Source: Coprinopsis marcescibilis (Eukaryota > Basidiomycota > Agaricomycetes > Agaricales > Psathyrellaceae). From it: a DNA stretch of 64,000 nt. The notes beneath the pieces are model-generated. The model had not been told where the DNA came from. It did not search any database and saw only the letters and a list, made by a program, of their open reading frames with translations. Positions 48,337 to 59,579 of this stretch are shown piece by piece. Location of the stretch: positions 62,001 through 126,000 of the forward strand of contig ML210149.1 in assembly GCA_004369085.1 (NCBI GenBank). Reading direction: 5' to 3'. The translations under genes were made by a program, and so were the position numbers. Position 1 is the first letter of the stretch. Every line of letters begins with the position of its first letter.

Positions 48337-49906
48337 TCACTCCTCTTCACTCACAAAATCCTCATCATCCTCAACCCTCCCTTCCTTCCGCTTCCGCTTA
48401 AGAACCGAGGTGGTATACGGTGGGCTATCCCGAGTATCCCCCTTCTTCCTCCTTCTCCTCTCCGTCTCCCGAATATTCAACCTAACACCCCATCTCGCAA
48501 GATGCTACATATTCCCATACCAAAACCGGCGTTCCATAACGAGTGAGGATACCACAGAAAAAAAGGGGGGAGAAAAGCCAAACAATCATCAGAATCCACC
48601 AAAATTACAATCAACTAAACCAACCACCTTTGTAAGGTCAGTCGACGCTTGAAGACCGGGGAACTCTTTGGTAGAGAACACCCGAAAGGGCCCCCCATAG
48701 CATTCAGCCTGCATGATCACCTTGTCGTCCGCTAAACTCTGCGAGCGCGAGTAGATGTCGAACGCCCGGTATCGCAGCAGAAAGTTTCCTTCGTTCTTCA
48801 CCGCCAGGTCCTAGTGCAAAACAACAACCAAGGTCAGCAACACCGAGGATACAAATTAGTTAAAAGAAAATAAGAACCGAATTAAACTTTTCGACTTGAA
48901 AGCGAAAGCGGAAGCATGAACGTCACTCACGGCAAAAACAAACACTAAAACTTTCTTCCCCTGATACTCTACCAAATTCGGCTGAATGAATGTGGCGCCT
49001 ACGAGCGAGTTGGTAACCTTGCTTCCCTCGGTTACCGGAAAGTTATTGACGTAATGCACGACATCTAGTTATCAACATCTCGATAAGCGACCTGACCCAC
49101 GCACCACCCTTTCGAACATGGAACACAGAACACAGAACAAAAACAGCACACACCATTGGGGCTTGCAGTGGGACTGGGAACATGATACGACGAAGGTGGT
49201 AATGACGGGCTTGTAGAACTTGAATTGCTGTTGTACCTGTAGCTCGAGGAAGCCGTCGGAGACCCACCACCACCGACCGAGTCTCGCCGGCTGCTGGTTC
49301 CAGAAGGACCTGGCCTCGGACTCGGGCTGCTCCTCCCACTCCCCACACTCCCCCCAGCATTCACCTCCTCTGCACCCGGAACAGGGAACAAATCCACAGT
49401 GCACACCAGCCCCAGCATCTCCACTTCGCTAATACGCACAGAGTCAGGAGAGCAAATGGGATGGACAAGCCGGAACTGGGAGGAAGAAGAACTCACTCAT
49501 ACGCCTGGATCTCACGTTCGATTTCCTGGGCCGTCCCCGGGTCCAAGACCTGGTAAAGTCTGAAGAGCACAACCGGCGGGGGGTCGAGCGGCCGTCGATC
49601 CACTCTCGCGTACCTACGAACGGCCGAAAATCAAAACGTCGGCAAAACACCGACACGGACGCGGAAGAGGGTAACGGATAAGTCAACCCACAAGTAACAA
49701 TACGATTTTTAATAACGAATGGGCTTTTTGAAGGAAGGAGGGGGTCAAGACAAGGAAGTGGGTGCTCACTTTCTTCCTAGATCGGCCTTTTGGATTTCGA
49801 CGAGCTCCGCCCTCATCGTGTGCCCGGCGAATTGGCCAGTGTTAAAATAGATCGATTGACCTACGTGGTCTGTATTGGGAGGACTCGTCGACCTGGCATG
49901 TCGCAT
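48337..49906 (-). CDS. Velvet-domain regulator, VelB-like with split domain
   Basis: Velvet proteins are fungal NF-kB-fold transcription factors controlling development, light response and secondary metabolism. The ATG at 49906 gives MRHARSTSPPNTDHVGQSIY, then YFNTGQFAGHTMRAELVEIQ. After short introns come VDRRPLDPPPVVLFRLYQVL (the velvet RRPxxPPP block) and EVEMLGLVCTVDLFPVPGAE. A Gly/Ser/Pro-rich insert of about 80 residues follows (SSPSPRPGPSGTSSR, SSSTSPSLPPSSYHVPSP), then NNFPVTEGSKVTNSLVGATF, YQGKKVLVFVFA, NEGNFLLRYRAFDIYSRSQS, IMQAECYGGPFRVFSTKEFP and ASTDLTK. The last exon gives HLARWGVRLNIRETERRRRK, a nuclear-localisation-like KRKRKEG, an acidic tail and TGA at 48339-48337. An insertion within the domain is a feature I associate with VelB; assignment to that subfamily is inference. 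Confidence 0.9.
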
Positions 49907-51545
49907 GCTTCCCTGGTGCGTCCAAGTCTAGCCCGGCAGATAGAGATAGGGAGATAGAGATAGCCCCTAAAGATGAATCAAAGGCCTAAATATGCACTGT
50001 CCCTGGTGTCTAGACGTGCCACATAGAGCAACGACGACAATGGAATTAGGCGCAGTGAGTGACAAGATTTAGAGAAAGATTAAGCTCCAACCTTGTAATG
50101 GCTGATAGTACGAGCGTCAAGCTTGAATCTCGCAGTGTTGGTTGTGCCAAGAGGAATAGGGATGACAAAGAGAAACAAGCGCCAAGGATCGGGGCACCAA
50201 AAGGTCGCAAGGGCCAACAGGACGAGCAGCGAGAGGATTGCGAGTTGGTGGAGCGAAGAAAGACTTGCAAGCCCCTTTACGTATATAAGTCGCTTTTTCC
50301 GATTGACGCTTATGTTGTTAAAGTCCCGGTCGTGGGCTCCCATCGTCCCCTCAGATCTCACGCCCGATCCGATCCACCCGTCAGTATCCAGCACACACTG
50401 CAATAGCCTTTTTCCAGCCAATCACATACTCTGTCCTATTATCCCCCAATACGCACTTATTAATGAGACGCACTTATTATCCTATTCCATCTTCCACCCC
50501 ATCCAACCAACCCTATATCCCACCCCTTTGAACCTCCACACCCCAACATAGCTGCACCACCCCATCGATTCGATTGCCCGGATAAGAAACACGCCAACAC
50601 GTTGCACCCATAATTTTACCGAAGAATGCGACCGAGATAGAACTCAATCCTGAAAGATGTGATGGCCCGTAACTCTGGGCTTCTTGGATAGTTGACGGTA
50701 ATGGCGGATGCAGATACAAATGCATATGCGTCCCTTCCAGGTTGCAAGCAGGAAGATGACGACAGGCTCCTCTCCATAGTACATTCAATACCATTCTAAT
50801 CTCCAGCTTCAGCTCATCACACCCGTGACTCGGCAAAAAACCACAAACTACCACTGCCATCGCGCTTACACCCACCGGACTCCCAATATCACACCATAAA
50901 AGTTTGTTTGATAGGCGGTGTGCCAATGGGGTGAAGAACTTGTGAAGGACGATCGAACCTTTTTCTGCCTGCTTCCGTCACGACAGCTGGCAAGCCCACC
51001 CCAAATTCGTGTCAACCCGAGCCCAAAATTCGAGGGTTCTAATCGTATGTCCGTGAGAATGCCGAATCGCGAGAGCAATGTCAATTGAAGGGATATCGCT
51101 TAACCCAGCGAGATAAGACCATCCGAATCCTCCTAACCCCATTCTGAGTCCATGCACGTCTTCTTCCCCTGTCCTACGCCGCGGTTCCAAACCAAGGGTA
51201 TCTACCTAGACTCGTCGGTAATCCAAGTCCAGCATCAGCGTCGTCCTATGCCATCGGCTGTGGGGTTTCCCAACCACCAAAACCCGTACTTGGCACAAGC
51301 AAATCATCGCATGTGGGGCAAAGAATTCCAGCTCCGGGAATCGGTCCTCAAGACTTGAGATGGGAAACACAGCGAAGGGGTTCGAACATGAACCACGTAA
51401 GCGTTCAGACCGCGTTGCAAAGCATTTTCCTTCGCATCTCGAAAGTAGATTCGGCGGACTTGAAGTGGGATTATCATTGTCGAGGTACCACAGACTCGGG
51501 CGCACGCCCAGTCAACTGGGGCCCATTCTGCTTTCAGCCCCTAAT
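49907..51545. other. Spacer upstream of the velvet gene and downstream of SOD2
   Basis: About 1.6 kb. A GATAGA-rich run at 49938-49965 lies just upstream of the velvet start. Open stretches of 100-200 codons (50123-50551 +, 50513-50926 -, 51313-51912 +) overlap SOD2 sequence or lack homology and good starts. I see no gene. Confidence 0.45.
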
Positions 51546-52860
51546 TTACTTGGAAGCCTCAAGGAAACGCTGCTCAGCCTCCTTGAAGTTGATGACGTTC
51601 CAGATAGCATTGAGATACTACCAAACAACACACGTCAGAGTTCTTTTCTTCGCTAGCAACAAGAACCAAAAAGCTTACATCCGGCTTCACATTCTTGTAC
51701 TGCACACATGGGAAATTGCATCGCGCATCGTCCGGAACGTTTCAGATGTGAAAGTTCAGCATACCAAGAGCGTATATCCACGATTGGAAGGAAGGAATAG
51801 TTGTGCGATCGGTAAGCATGAGGAGATTTACACACACACAAAGGCCATGTTCGTACCTGAAGATAGAACGCCTAAAGAACGAACAAAAGGGTCAGCCAGC
51901 AATAAACTTTAGAAGCCGCCGCCACTTACATGTTCCCAAATATCAACCCCGATTATAGGAACGTGTGCTGTTAAAAATAAGATCTATCAGCGGCATGTAT
52001 CGGACCAAACGTGGGAGGTGGACAAACAGATAAGAGGGTCTTGGTTAGCGGTGCTGGCAATCTCCAGCTTTTTGGTGGCAGAATTGTAACCCTAAACGTA
52101 ACCGCCAGTGAGCAAGCAACGAAGGTTGACGCAGTGCACAACTTACCAACCAGCCCCACCCACTGCCTTGTATAGCAGCTGTGGAAGTATTGAACTTCTT
52201 CTTGAACTCTTCTACAGAACCAAAGTCCTTCTCGAGCTGCACTTTAAGAGGTCCGTCGGTCAGCTTGCCTCCGTCCTCATGGGCCGGGGCAAGATTCTTC
52301 CAGAACAGGGAATGATTGATATGGCCTGGTCACAGTCCCAGCAAAAAGATGCACGCAACAAAAGGTTATTCGACAACCGAATTCCAAGTTCCATCATAGG
52401 TTAGATTGGATGTGTGACGGGTCACGCGTGCGGGTCAGGCGTTGAAGAATCGTAGAAATAGAAAGAAGTTGTATATGAGCAACTCGGCATGTCCCATTCA
52501 GAGGAGAAACATGGCAGCCCACCTCCACCGTTGAACTTGATAGCAGCCTGGAGAGCAATCTGTTCCTTCACAGATGACGCATTTGAATAGGCCTCTTCCG
52601 CTGCGTTCAAACCGTTCACATATGTCTGGTGATGCTTCTGGTGGTGCAGCGTCATAATCTCCTCTGAGATATAAGGTTCCAAAGCCTAAAGAATGGGTGA
52701 GTCCTAATCATCCCCTCCCATGACCGCTTGAAGCACCGACATTGTAGGCGTATGGCAGAGGAGGCAACGTCGCCTTGGACGTGAGGCTCCTTGCGAAGGT
52801 CGACGCCACGTTGCGGCGAACACTCGTAGCTAAAGCTCTGCGGGTAATAGTAGACAACAT
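51546..52860 (-). CDS. SOD2: Mitochondrial manganese superoxide dismutase
   Basis: Dismutates superoxide in the mitochondrial matrix. The ATG at 52860 begins an arginine-rich presequence ([20 protein letters not shown], then [10 protein letters not shown]) followed by the mature start [20 protein letters not shown]. Manganese ligands are visible: His in MTLHHQKHH, His in [16 protein letters not shown], and Asp and His in GVDIWEHAF. Other landmarks are [19 protein letters not shown] and [20 protein letters not shown] before TAA at 51548-51546. The part after GVDIWEH is cut into very small exons: AFYLQ (15 bases, 51857-51871) and YKNVKPD (21 bases, 51679-51699). An upstream in-frame ATG at 52974 would lengthen the presequence but is less likely. 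Confidence 0.95.
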
Positions 52861-53348
52861 TATCGAGGATAGGGGTGTAGTTGGAGAGGATATAGAGAGT
52901 TTGGGAACAACAACGAGGAGCAGAATTTGTTGGCGACGCGAAGAAACCCGACGATGAGCGGAATCGAACGTCATTGATGACTAAATCCCAGTTCGCTTGA
53001 CATCAATCCATCCCACGTGATTCCTACTCAAGCGCGTCCAGTGCCAACGACATCCATCGCCTCGTCCTCTCGCTAAAGCCATGTAGCAGTCGATAATGAT
53101 ACATTTTATTGCATTAAAACACCAGGTAAAACTATGCCTCAACAAAGAAAAGGCGGTTAGCATGGTTACAAAGCTAGATGATTTATAATATACAATAGAG
53201 GGTGTTGATTACTACCCCTCCTCTTCGTTCCGGGATGAAAGGTATTTTAAAAGATATACATAAGTAAGAGAGCCATAAGCACAGAGATGCCCATGGCAGG
53301 TATATGGATGGGTGTATCAGATATCGTTGCCGGCAGATGAACCTAGCT
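52861..53348. other. SOD2 promoter region and 3' end of the F-box gene
   Basis: The 488 bases contain the short SOD2 promoter on the left and the 3' UTR of the next gene on the right. No further gene is seen. Confidence 0.4.
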
Positions 53349-55334
53349 CTATGGAGCGACCATAACAAAACTCGATTGCGACCCAGTTCTCCGATGCCAA
53401 CTGCGACTGTCGCTCGAGAATGACGATCTTGGCGACCGTGCTTCCCATCCAGGACTGAACGAAAGCTTCGCAGCCAGGCTATGGTTAAACGTTCTGGAGG
53501 AAACCGTTCCAAAGCTCTTCAACTTCCACTCCGAACCTTGTACTGATTCCGGGTAGCCGAATTCATCGCAAATGCTGCGATACACTCCCATCTGTTTTAG
53601 TCGACCGTTGCTCATTGTTGGCCAACGGTCTTGCGTATACTTTAGCGTAAACTTTTCGATGTGTGGGTTTTCTTGAAGTATGCGAACGGCGCTTGACGTC
53701 ATATCTTCGTCAGAGGATTTATACATCTTGATCAAGGTGAAGGATTCAAGGTTAGGTGCGCTTCGAAGGGCCCGGGAGAAGTCGCGCTGCAATCAAGTCA
53801 CATGAGGATCACATACACGAGTCGTCGAAGCGGAAGAACTTACAAGGCGAAAGGTTGGGCGACTGAAGCACATAAGCTGGAGATGTCGAAGTACTGGGCA
53901 CGCGGTCAGGAAGGTGTTGAAGAGATGTGATTCGTCTTGAAGATAGAGTTGGCCACCAAACGACAGATCCACCCACACATGCATTGTCTCCAAATTTGGA
54001 AAATCTTGCAGTGCGGTGAAGGTCGGTTGGAACGAAGTCATGGTGTGGTGAAGAGAAGTCAGGGTCAGGTGTCGAAGTTTCTCGGGATGAGGGAGGGTTC
54101 GCAGATATTTTAATGGCCCGTGGAAAGACTCTAACCGAGGTAGAGCAGAAAACGGGAGGGAAAATGAGGAGGGGAATGTCGTGCTCCCTCCAGCATGCTG
54201 ACAGGCAATGTGCTGAAGCTTTGAATGCAATATAAAAAACCTGTTAAAGTTCTGGAGATCTTGGATGACAGCTGCATCGTCCTTGGAGGTTCCTTGAAGA
54301 ATCGTGTCCCCCAGTGTCAGGGATCGTAACCTTGGCCAGCGGCCAAGCAGTATGTTCCGGATATCAAACATTCTGTGGGCAGGTGCAACAGCAGCAAATG
54401 ATAGTTCCTCGAGGCGAGGGCACCGTTCTATAAGCATCTCCCAGAGACGCCGTGGAAGCCTTTCGGCTTTTGGGGGACCCGCTGGGACAGAATCAGGTTC
54501 TGTGTGTGGCAAGGTTTATGTTAACGCACCTGCAAGCCATTCCAGCGACTTGGTCTTGACCGTTATGGAAAACTGGCTCAGGTTCGAAAAGGCAAACAGC
54601 TGTGCACAGGAAAGGGTCCAACTTGAGTACCGGGTAGCAGTTGATCAAAACCACCGAACGCACCTGACTGGACGGATTGAGAGGTTGGTCACCAATAACG
54701 CTGCTAACACCTCTTAGCTGCGAGCAACTAAGGAATGACTTCAGGGATGACGAAATCGAGACGCGTTTACACAACATACGATTTCCGCAAGGCAGCCCAC
54801 AGATTCTCAGATGGCTGCTCCCAACCGTCCCAGGCGAAATATTCCAGAGACCGAAGTTGAGGAACAATGCTGCAAATGAGGTTGGCCACGAGGCCCTCGT
54901 CGATTTCCTCGCCCGGGGCGGTCCATTCGACGCTGTTCGGGCAAACTCGCAAGCGGCGGACGTATCGAGCGTATTCCGGGCGTTTCGAGAGTAGGACCAG
55001 TGTGGATTTGCATTGCTTGTTGCTCTTCAATTCGACCTGCGAGTAAAGTGAAGGCGCCAACAGTGATCTCATTCTACGTGACTATAAATAAAGTCGTAAA
55101 TGAGCGTGGGGCTTGGATCTTGATGTCGAGAACACTCACACATAGACTGAGGTTGACGAGGTCGACCAGAGACTCGATCCTCTGTCCTATCTCGTTCACC
55201 ACATGGATTGGGAGCTTGTCAATGAGACAATCTTCTGCATGCCGCACGAGCTTTGGCGAGTCGATTCGCAGGTAGCTCCTGATTGAACTGGTCTTGGTCT
55301 TCAACCGCAGGGGCATGTGCAGTGTCGAGGGCAT
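53349..55334 (-). CDS. F-box protein with leucine-rich C-terminal region
   Basis: Likely substrate receptor of an SCF ubiquitin ligase. The ATG at 55334 (MPSTLHMPLRLKTKTSS) is followed at ~37-65 by an F-box-like CLIDKLPIHVVNEIGQRI and SLVDLVNLSLC. Downstream exons carry RPEYARYVRRLRVCPNSV, ICSIVPQLRSLEYFAWDGW, LRGVSSVIGDQPLNPSSQ, CPRLEELSFAAVAP, WPRLRSLTLGDTIL, RHLTLTSLHHTMTS, FPNLETMHVWVDLSFGGQLY, CPVLRHLQLMCFSRPTF and SAPNLESFTLIKMYKS. This is a run of imperfect leucine-rich repeats typical of the large F-box families of mushrooms. It stops at TAG 53351-53349. The target is unknown. A longer frame reaches 55487, but the TATA-like run at 55414-55423 supports the shorter start. Confidence 0.8.
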
Positions 55335-58300
55335 GGCAGGTATGTTGCGAGGTCGAGGAAGACTGGGGAACCGAGCGACGCCTATCAGGGTTCGAAAAGG
55401 CGTCAGAAGTGGCAGATATATATGCAGCAAAGCGGCGCGTGTTATGTCCCGTTTTTGCGAAGAACAGACCAGGTCAAAGTCAGGCACCTAGACCGTAAAT
55501 AGAAACAAGACAGGAAGAATGTTGATGGTGGATCTAGGCCAAGACTGAGGAGGAGGCCTTGAGTTTGCAGTACCCAGTGGTCGGTAACTTGAGTCAAATA
55601 ACAAGAGGCAACCGCCGTCCATCTGGGCGACAATACCCTGAAACGTTTGCTGGACAAGAACCAACATTTGTCCCGATGATGACGGTGACGTCGATCGAAC
55701 TCTTGCCCCTGTTAAAGTCGTCACGTGTGACGCAATTCTGGCGCCGAATTTATTCGAGATTTAGCCCACTACCCCACCCACTCAACTGCTCGATAAGCTT
55801 TCTAGGCTAGTATCAGTTGGCGCCTCTTTGTCCTTGAACGCTGGCATTTTAATCTACATTCATTTAACCCAGATTCGGAACCATCGCAAGCCGACAGGGC
55901 CAAGCTAAGATAAGGTCTTGCTTGAGCTAAGATCTGGACGCACTATGGAATGCGTTCAACGATCCTTTCGAGACCGGAATGCCGCTCAATTGACGCCCGA
56001 CATCACATCAACAGGAGCTGGCCCATTTGTCCCGCACACAACTTTTGAACAGACATCTGTCCCTTCGGACTCTCTCGAGCTTCGTCTCCAGGTCATCGGA
56101 CGAATAGCCCCTTCGGGTCATGTAATGGGACCAATATCTTAGACATAGCTGCTGTTAACTGCCGCAGTTCTCGCAAGGCCTGTTCCTGATGCGCAGTCCG
56201 ATATCTCCAGCTTTCCCGATATGCCCACCCTTACAATAAATGAAGCTTCCGAAACTTGGTACCAGTGTTTCAACGCTAGAAGATCGACTAGCAATGTACT
56301 CCGTCGCCGGAGTATGGAATCAATTCCCAATCAAGCGCTCCGAGCTAACTATAGCAATATGAAGCTTCCTTATCCTTATCCGTCGCAAGTAGCCCGTTAA
56401 CCTACTGATCTCCTCCATTGCTATTCCTGCGGCTCAGACTCCGCTTCTACATGTCCAATGTGACCCCTAAGCCAAGATATGTTCCATGAAGGGAGCGTCT
56501 ACTATTTTTAAATACACAGCCCAGACAAGCCTCGAGGCAGATAATGCTGGTGGCGGTTGACAGAACATCCATAGAAAGCTCGGAGTTCCCTGGAAGTCTT
56601 GCACCTTAATGGGTTTATACCAAGCCAAGTAACCGCTCGCCCACCGCCTGTCTTTCTTGTCACCTCACTCCGCCAGCCGTCTGGTCCCTTCTTGGTGTAA
56701 GGGTAACACGAGGTACTGCGGCAAACGTTGAACTGGGGAGATATCACATACATCAGACCTTTCTGGCGCCTAATCAGAGATGCTCCCACAGCCTCCAACG
56801 TTGCTACAACCGTCACAAGGTTGATAGTAGATGCTAACAGCGGTACTGGGTATATTTTCGTGACGTGAGGACTCACGGGGGCTATCTCCTACCGACTGTC
56901 TCCTTACTATCATATACGTTCACAAAGAACGGAAGACCCTAGCTTCACGGGACATTCGCCTTACAAAGATGGCAATGTATCATCATGCAACATGGATTAA
57001 CAGACATATCCGCTCTATAAGCCCTGGGTACGTTCGCAAACTTCCACCCGAGTACGGCGGAGTCCAAATAGGTGCAAGAATCACCGACCATGCTTCCATC
57101 GATCCATCCCGCAGCTCGAGCGGCACAATCCACGTTTGTGAAATTAGGCGCCATGCTTGCAACATCATTTCCTACGATCGATCGCAACGACCAATCGGGA
57201 TACAGCTCCGAAAGAGATAGCAGATGGAGCTTCAAAATATCGAACAAGGTTTGATTGTATCGACGTTAAGAGGCATGGAAGCCATATTGTGGCGGCTTGT
57301 TTACTGAATGAGAAGAAGAAAAGAAGCGCCTGAAGGCATTGAAAGGGAAAGGGAACAAAGGAAACATAGAACCACCATCAACCGTTCTGGAAGGTACGAA
57401 CTTGAACAATGGTCCACCCAGTATGCCCAGCCAATAACTGGCGTCGTCCACGGAAGCTTCCGAATCTAAGGGACATTCGTTGTTAAATAAAGCACCCTGA
57501 AAGATCCACAAGCAATGTGCAAGGGAGGGCTAAGGGGGCCGTCAAGTTATTAATGAAATCCTCGAGGCGCACCTCTTCAAAACATAACAAAAGGGATCAG
57601 ATCGAGAAAAAGCCACAACACAACATAATCAAGTTACCACCCACCAAAAGCCCCCGGAGGGGTGCCTGAGTTCAAAACTGGCAGAACTGAGCCTTAGGGA
57701 TGATTGTCGTTGCAGACCAAGGTTCTCGCCGAGGAGGTTGACAGGATAAGTCTGAAATGTTCGGATCCGACTCGCAGACATGTGCGGCAAGTCCGCCGAA
57801 CCAGCCTCGAGGCAGACAGGGAGGGCTGGGGTTTGCTGTTACTTCTCTAGATACGGGGCGGTATCGCACCGAATATGAATGAGATCATTCTCAACAGCCT
57901 CATGCCTACGTCGTTGTATCTGACGGAGTTCAGAGCTGAGTATGTCTGATCAGAATAGGGAGCCAGAACCCTTGGATTTCTTCTCGTGCAACGAGGTTAA
58001 TTGTTCGGTTGACGAGGGAGATTGCGTGCCGGAAAGAGAACGTGCATCGAGAGACCAAAGCTCCAAGGATATTGATATTTCTCATGCTACATATCCAGTC
58101 CGAGATACCAGCATCACACAGCGACACCCGAACAGATACGTAGGTAACACCAAGCAGGTATCATATCCGACGGCCGACACTGGCGCTCGGATAACACGGT
58201 CTGGGACTGGTACAGTTCCAGACAAACGCATCTAAGTCGGCATAGGGTACCAAACTCACCATTCTGACCACAAATGGAGCTCCAAACTTTAGTTCATTGC

Positions 58301-59579
58301 CGTGAAATCCTGCATAGTAAAAAGGTAAATGGACGCAACGATTCAACAGATCCTCGAAGCGCTTGGCACGGGCGGACGAACAGCGATCGGACTTTACGCC
58401 CCTATTCTCTTCGTAAAGAAGAAGTGGCTTCTCTGTCGTCGTCGTTCTCCCGAGATGAATATCGGTTGTGGGCATGCAAAGATCTGCGTCATCTCGACCA
58501 ATTGGCAGGCTACCGATGGCAGGCAGCGGCAACATTGAAAGGGACAAGCCCACTGCCAATCCCTGTCTATCACATCTCCACTTGTCAAGGCGTACGGGTT
58601 AAACCCGGCTGCAAAAACATAGACATAAAAATCATCACTTACACATGGTTAATAACCACCGCTCGATCGACCCTCCATTACCAACTTGTGTGGGATTACC
58701 TCGATTGCCTTGGGCCAACTCGAGCCCCGGAAGTTTTACAACCCCAATCCAAACCAAAAACAAAATACGCCCCTGAGGCTTAAAATGAAAACCCGCAGCA
58801 ATCTCCCGACACGGTCCTGCATACATATCTAGCCGGGAAGGATTGTCGCCCGTTAGTCAAACGAAATGACTACCATCAATATTAAGCTCACCTCACACAA
58901 CCCAATCCCAACCATCTTCGACATCCGTCACTCAGACCAACTCTTATGTCGTGTAGATGCACCTTAGCCCCGTAAGTCACAAAGGCCACTGGGCATTTGA
59001 TGCACAAACGAGTCGGAGTGATGCATGTAAATAGGTATATTCCAGCCCAACGGTAAAGAAACAATATTAGGAGGCAACAAACAAACGGATAGAGATAGAT
59101 GCGTAGCAATCCAGCTGCCTTTCAACAAACGATAAGAAGGCTGCCTGGAATGTCTGCATGTTTCCCCTCCCAACGACGCAATCTTGCTAAACCACCCAAC
59201 AAACCTGTCTGAAGATAGGGGGAAGAGAGTGGACCAGGTGACCAACCTCTTTTTCTTCGTTATCCTCTTTTCTCGTCGACGACAGAAACGAGTATGTCGA
59301 TGTGCGTCGCATGAGAAACAGTCACAGAGATTCCGGAGACCCGAGTTGCCGTGCAATGATACCAGATGATGAGATGAGTGTAATGTCGGAGGAAGGAATC
59401 GAAGCCTATTAATTTCAATCCCAGAACCGAGTCGAGGGCTGATAGATAGCAAATTTGCTCATCGCCGTGAAGGAGCTGGGCGGATGACAATGGGGGGACG
59501 ACGTAGACGGAGGCGATGAATGACGTTCATTCCAAGGAATGAAATGAAGCAGAGGCCAAACCAAGAGGAGGTGGCAGCA
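55335..59579. other. Long stretch without a confident gene (~4.2 kb)
   Basis: The left end is the F-box gene promoter. Unresolved items inside: (a) + strand 56173-56397, about 75 open codons after an acceptor-like tgccgcag (VLARPVPDAQSDISSFPD, then TWYQCFNARRSTSNV), followed at ~56415-56465 by a cysteine-containing CYSCGSDSASTCP; (b) minus-strand stretches at 57266-57511, 57930-58127 and 58161-58559; (c) a 169-codon + stretch at 58274-58783 overlapping the last. None has start, splice and family support. They may be relics or lineage-specific genes. The right end carries the 3' UTR of RTF1. Confidence 0.45.
55414..55423 (-). promoter_or_regulatory. TATA-like element of the F-box gene
   Basis: The minus strand reads CATATATATC about 80 bases before the ATG at 55334. 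Confidence 0.4.

Noticed and set aside
58274..58783. 169-codon + strand open frame
   Set aside because: Overlaps a comparably long minus-strand frame, has no splice or promoter context and no family I recognise. Both may be chance.
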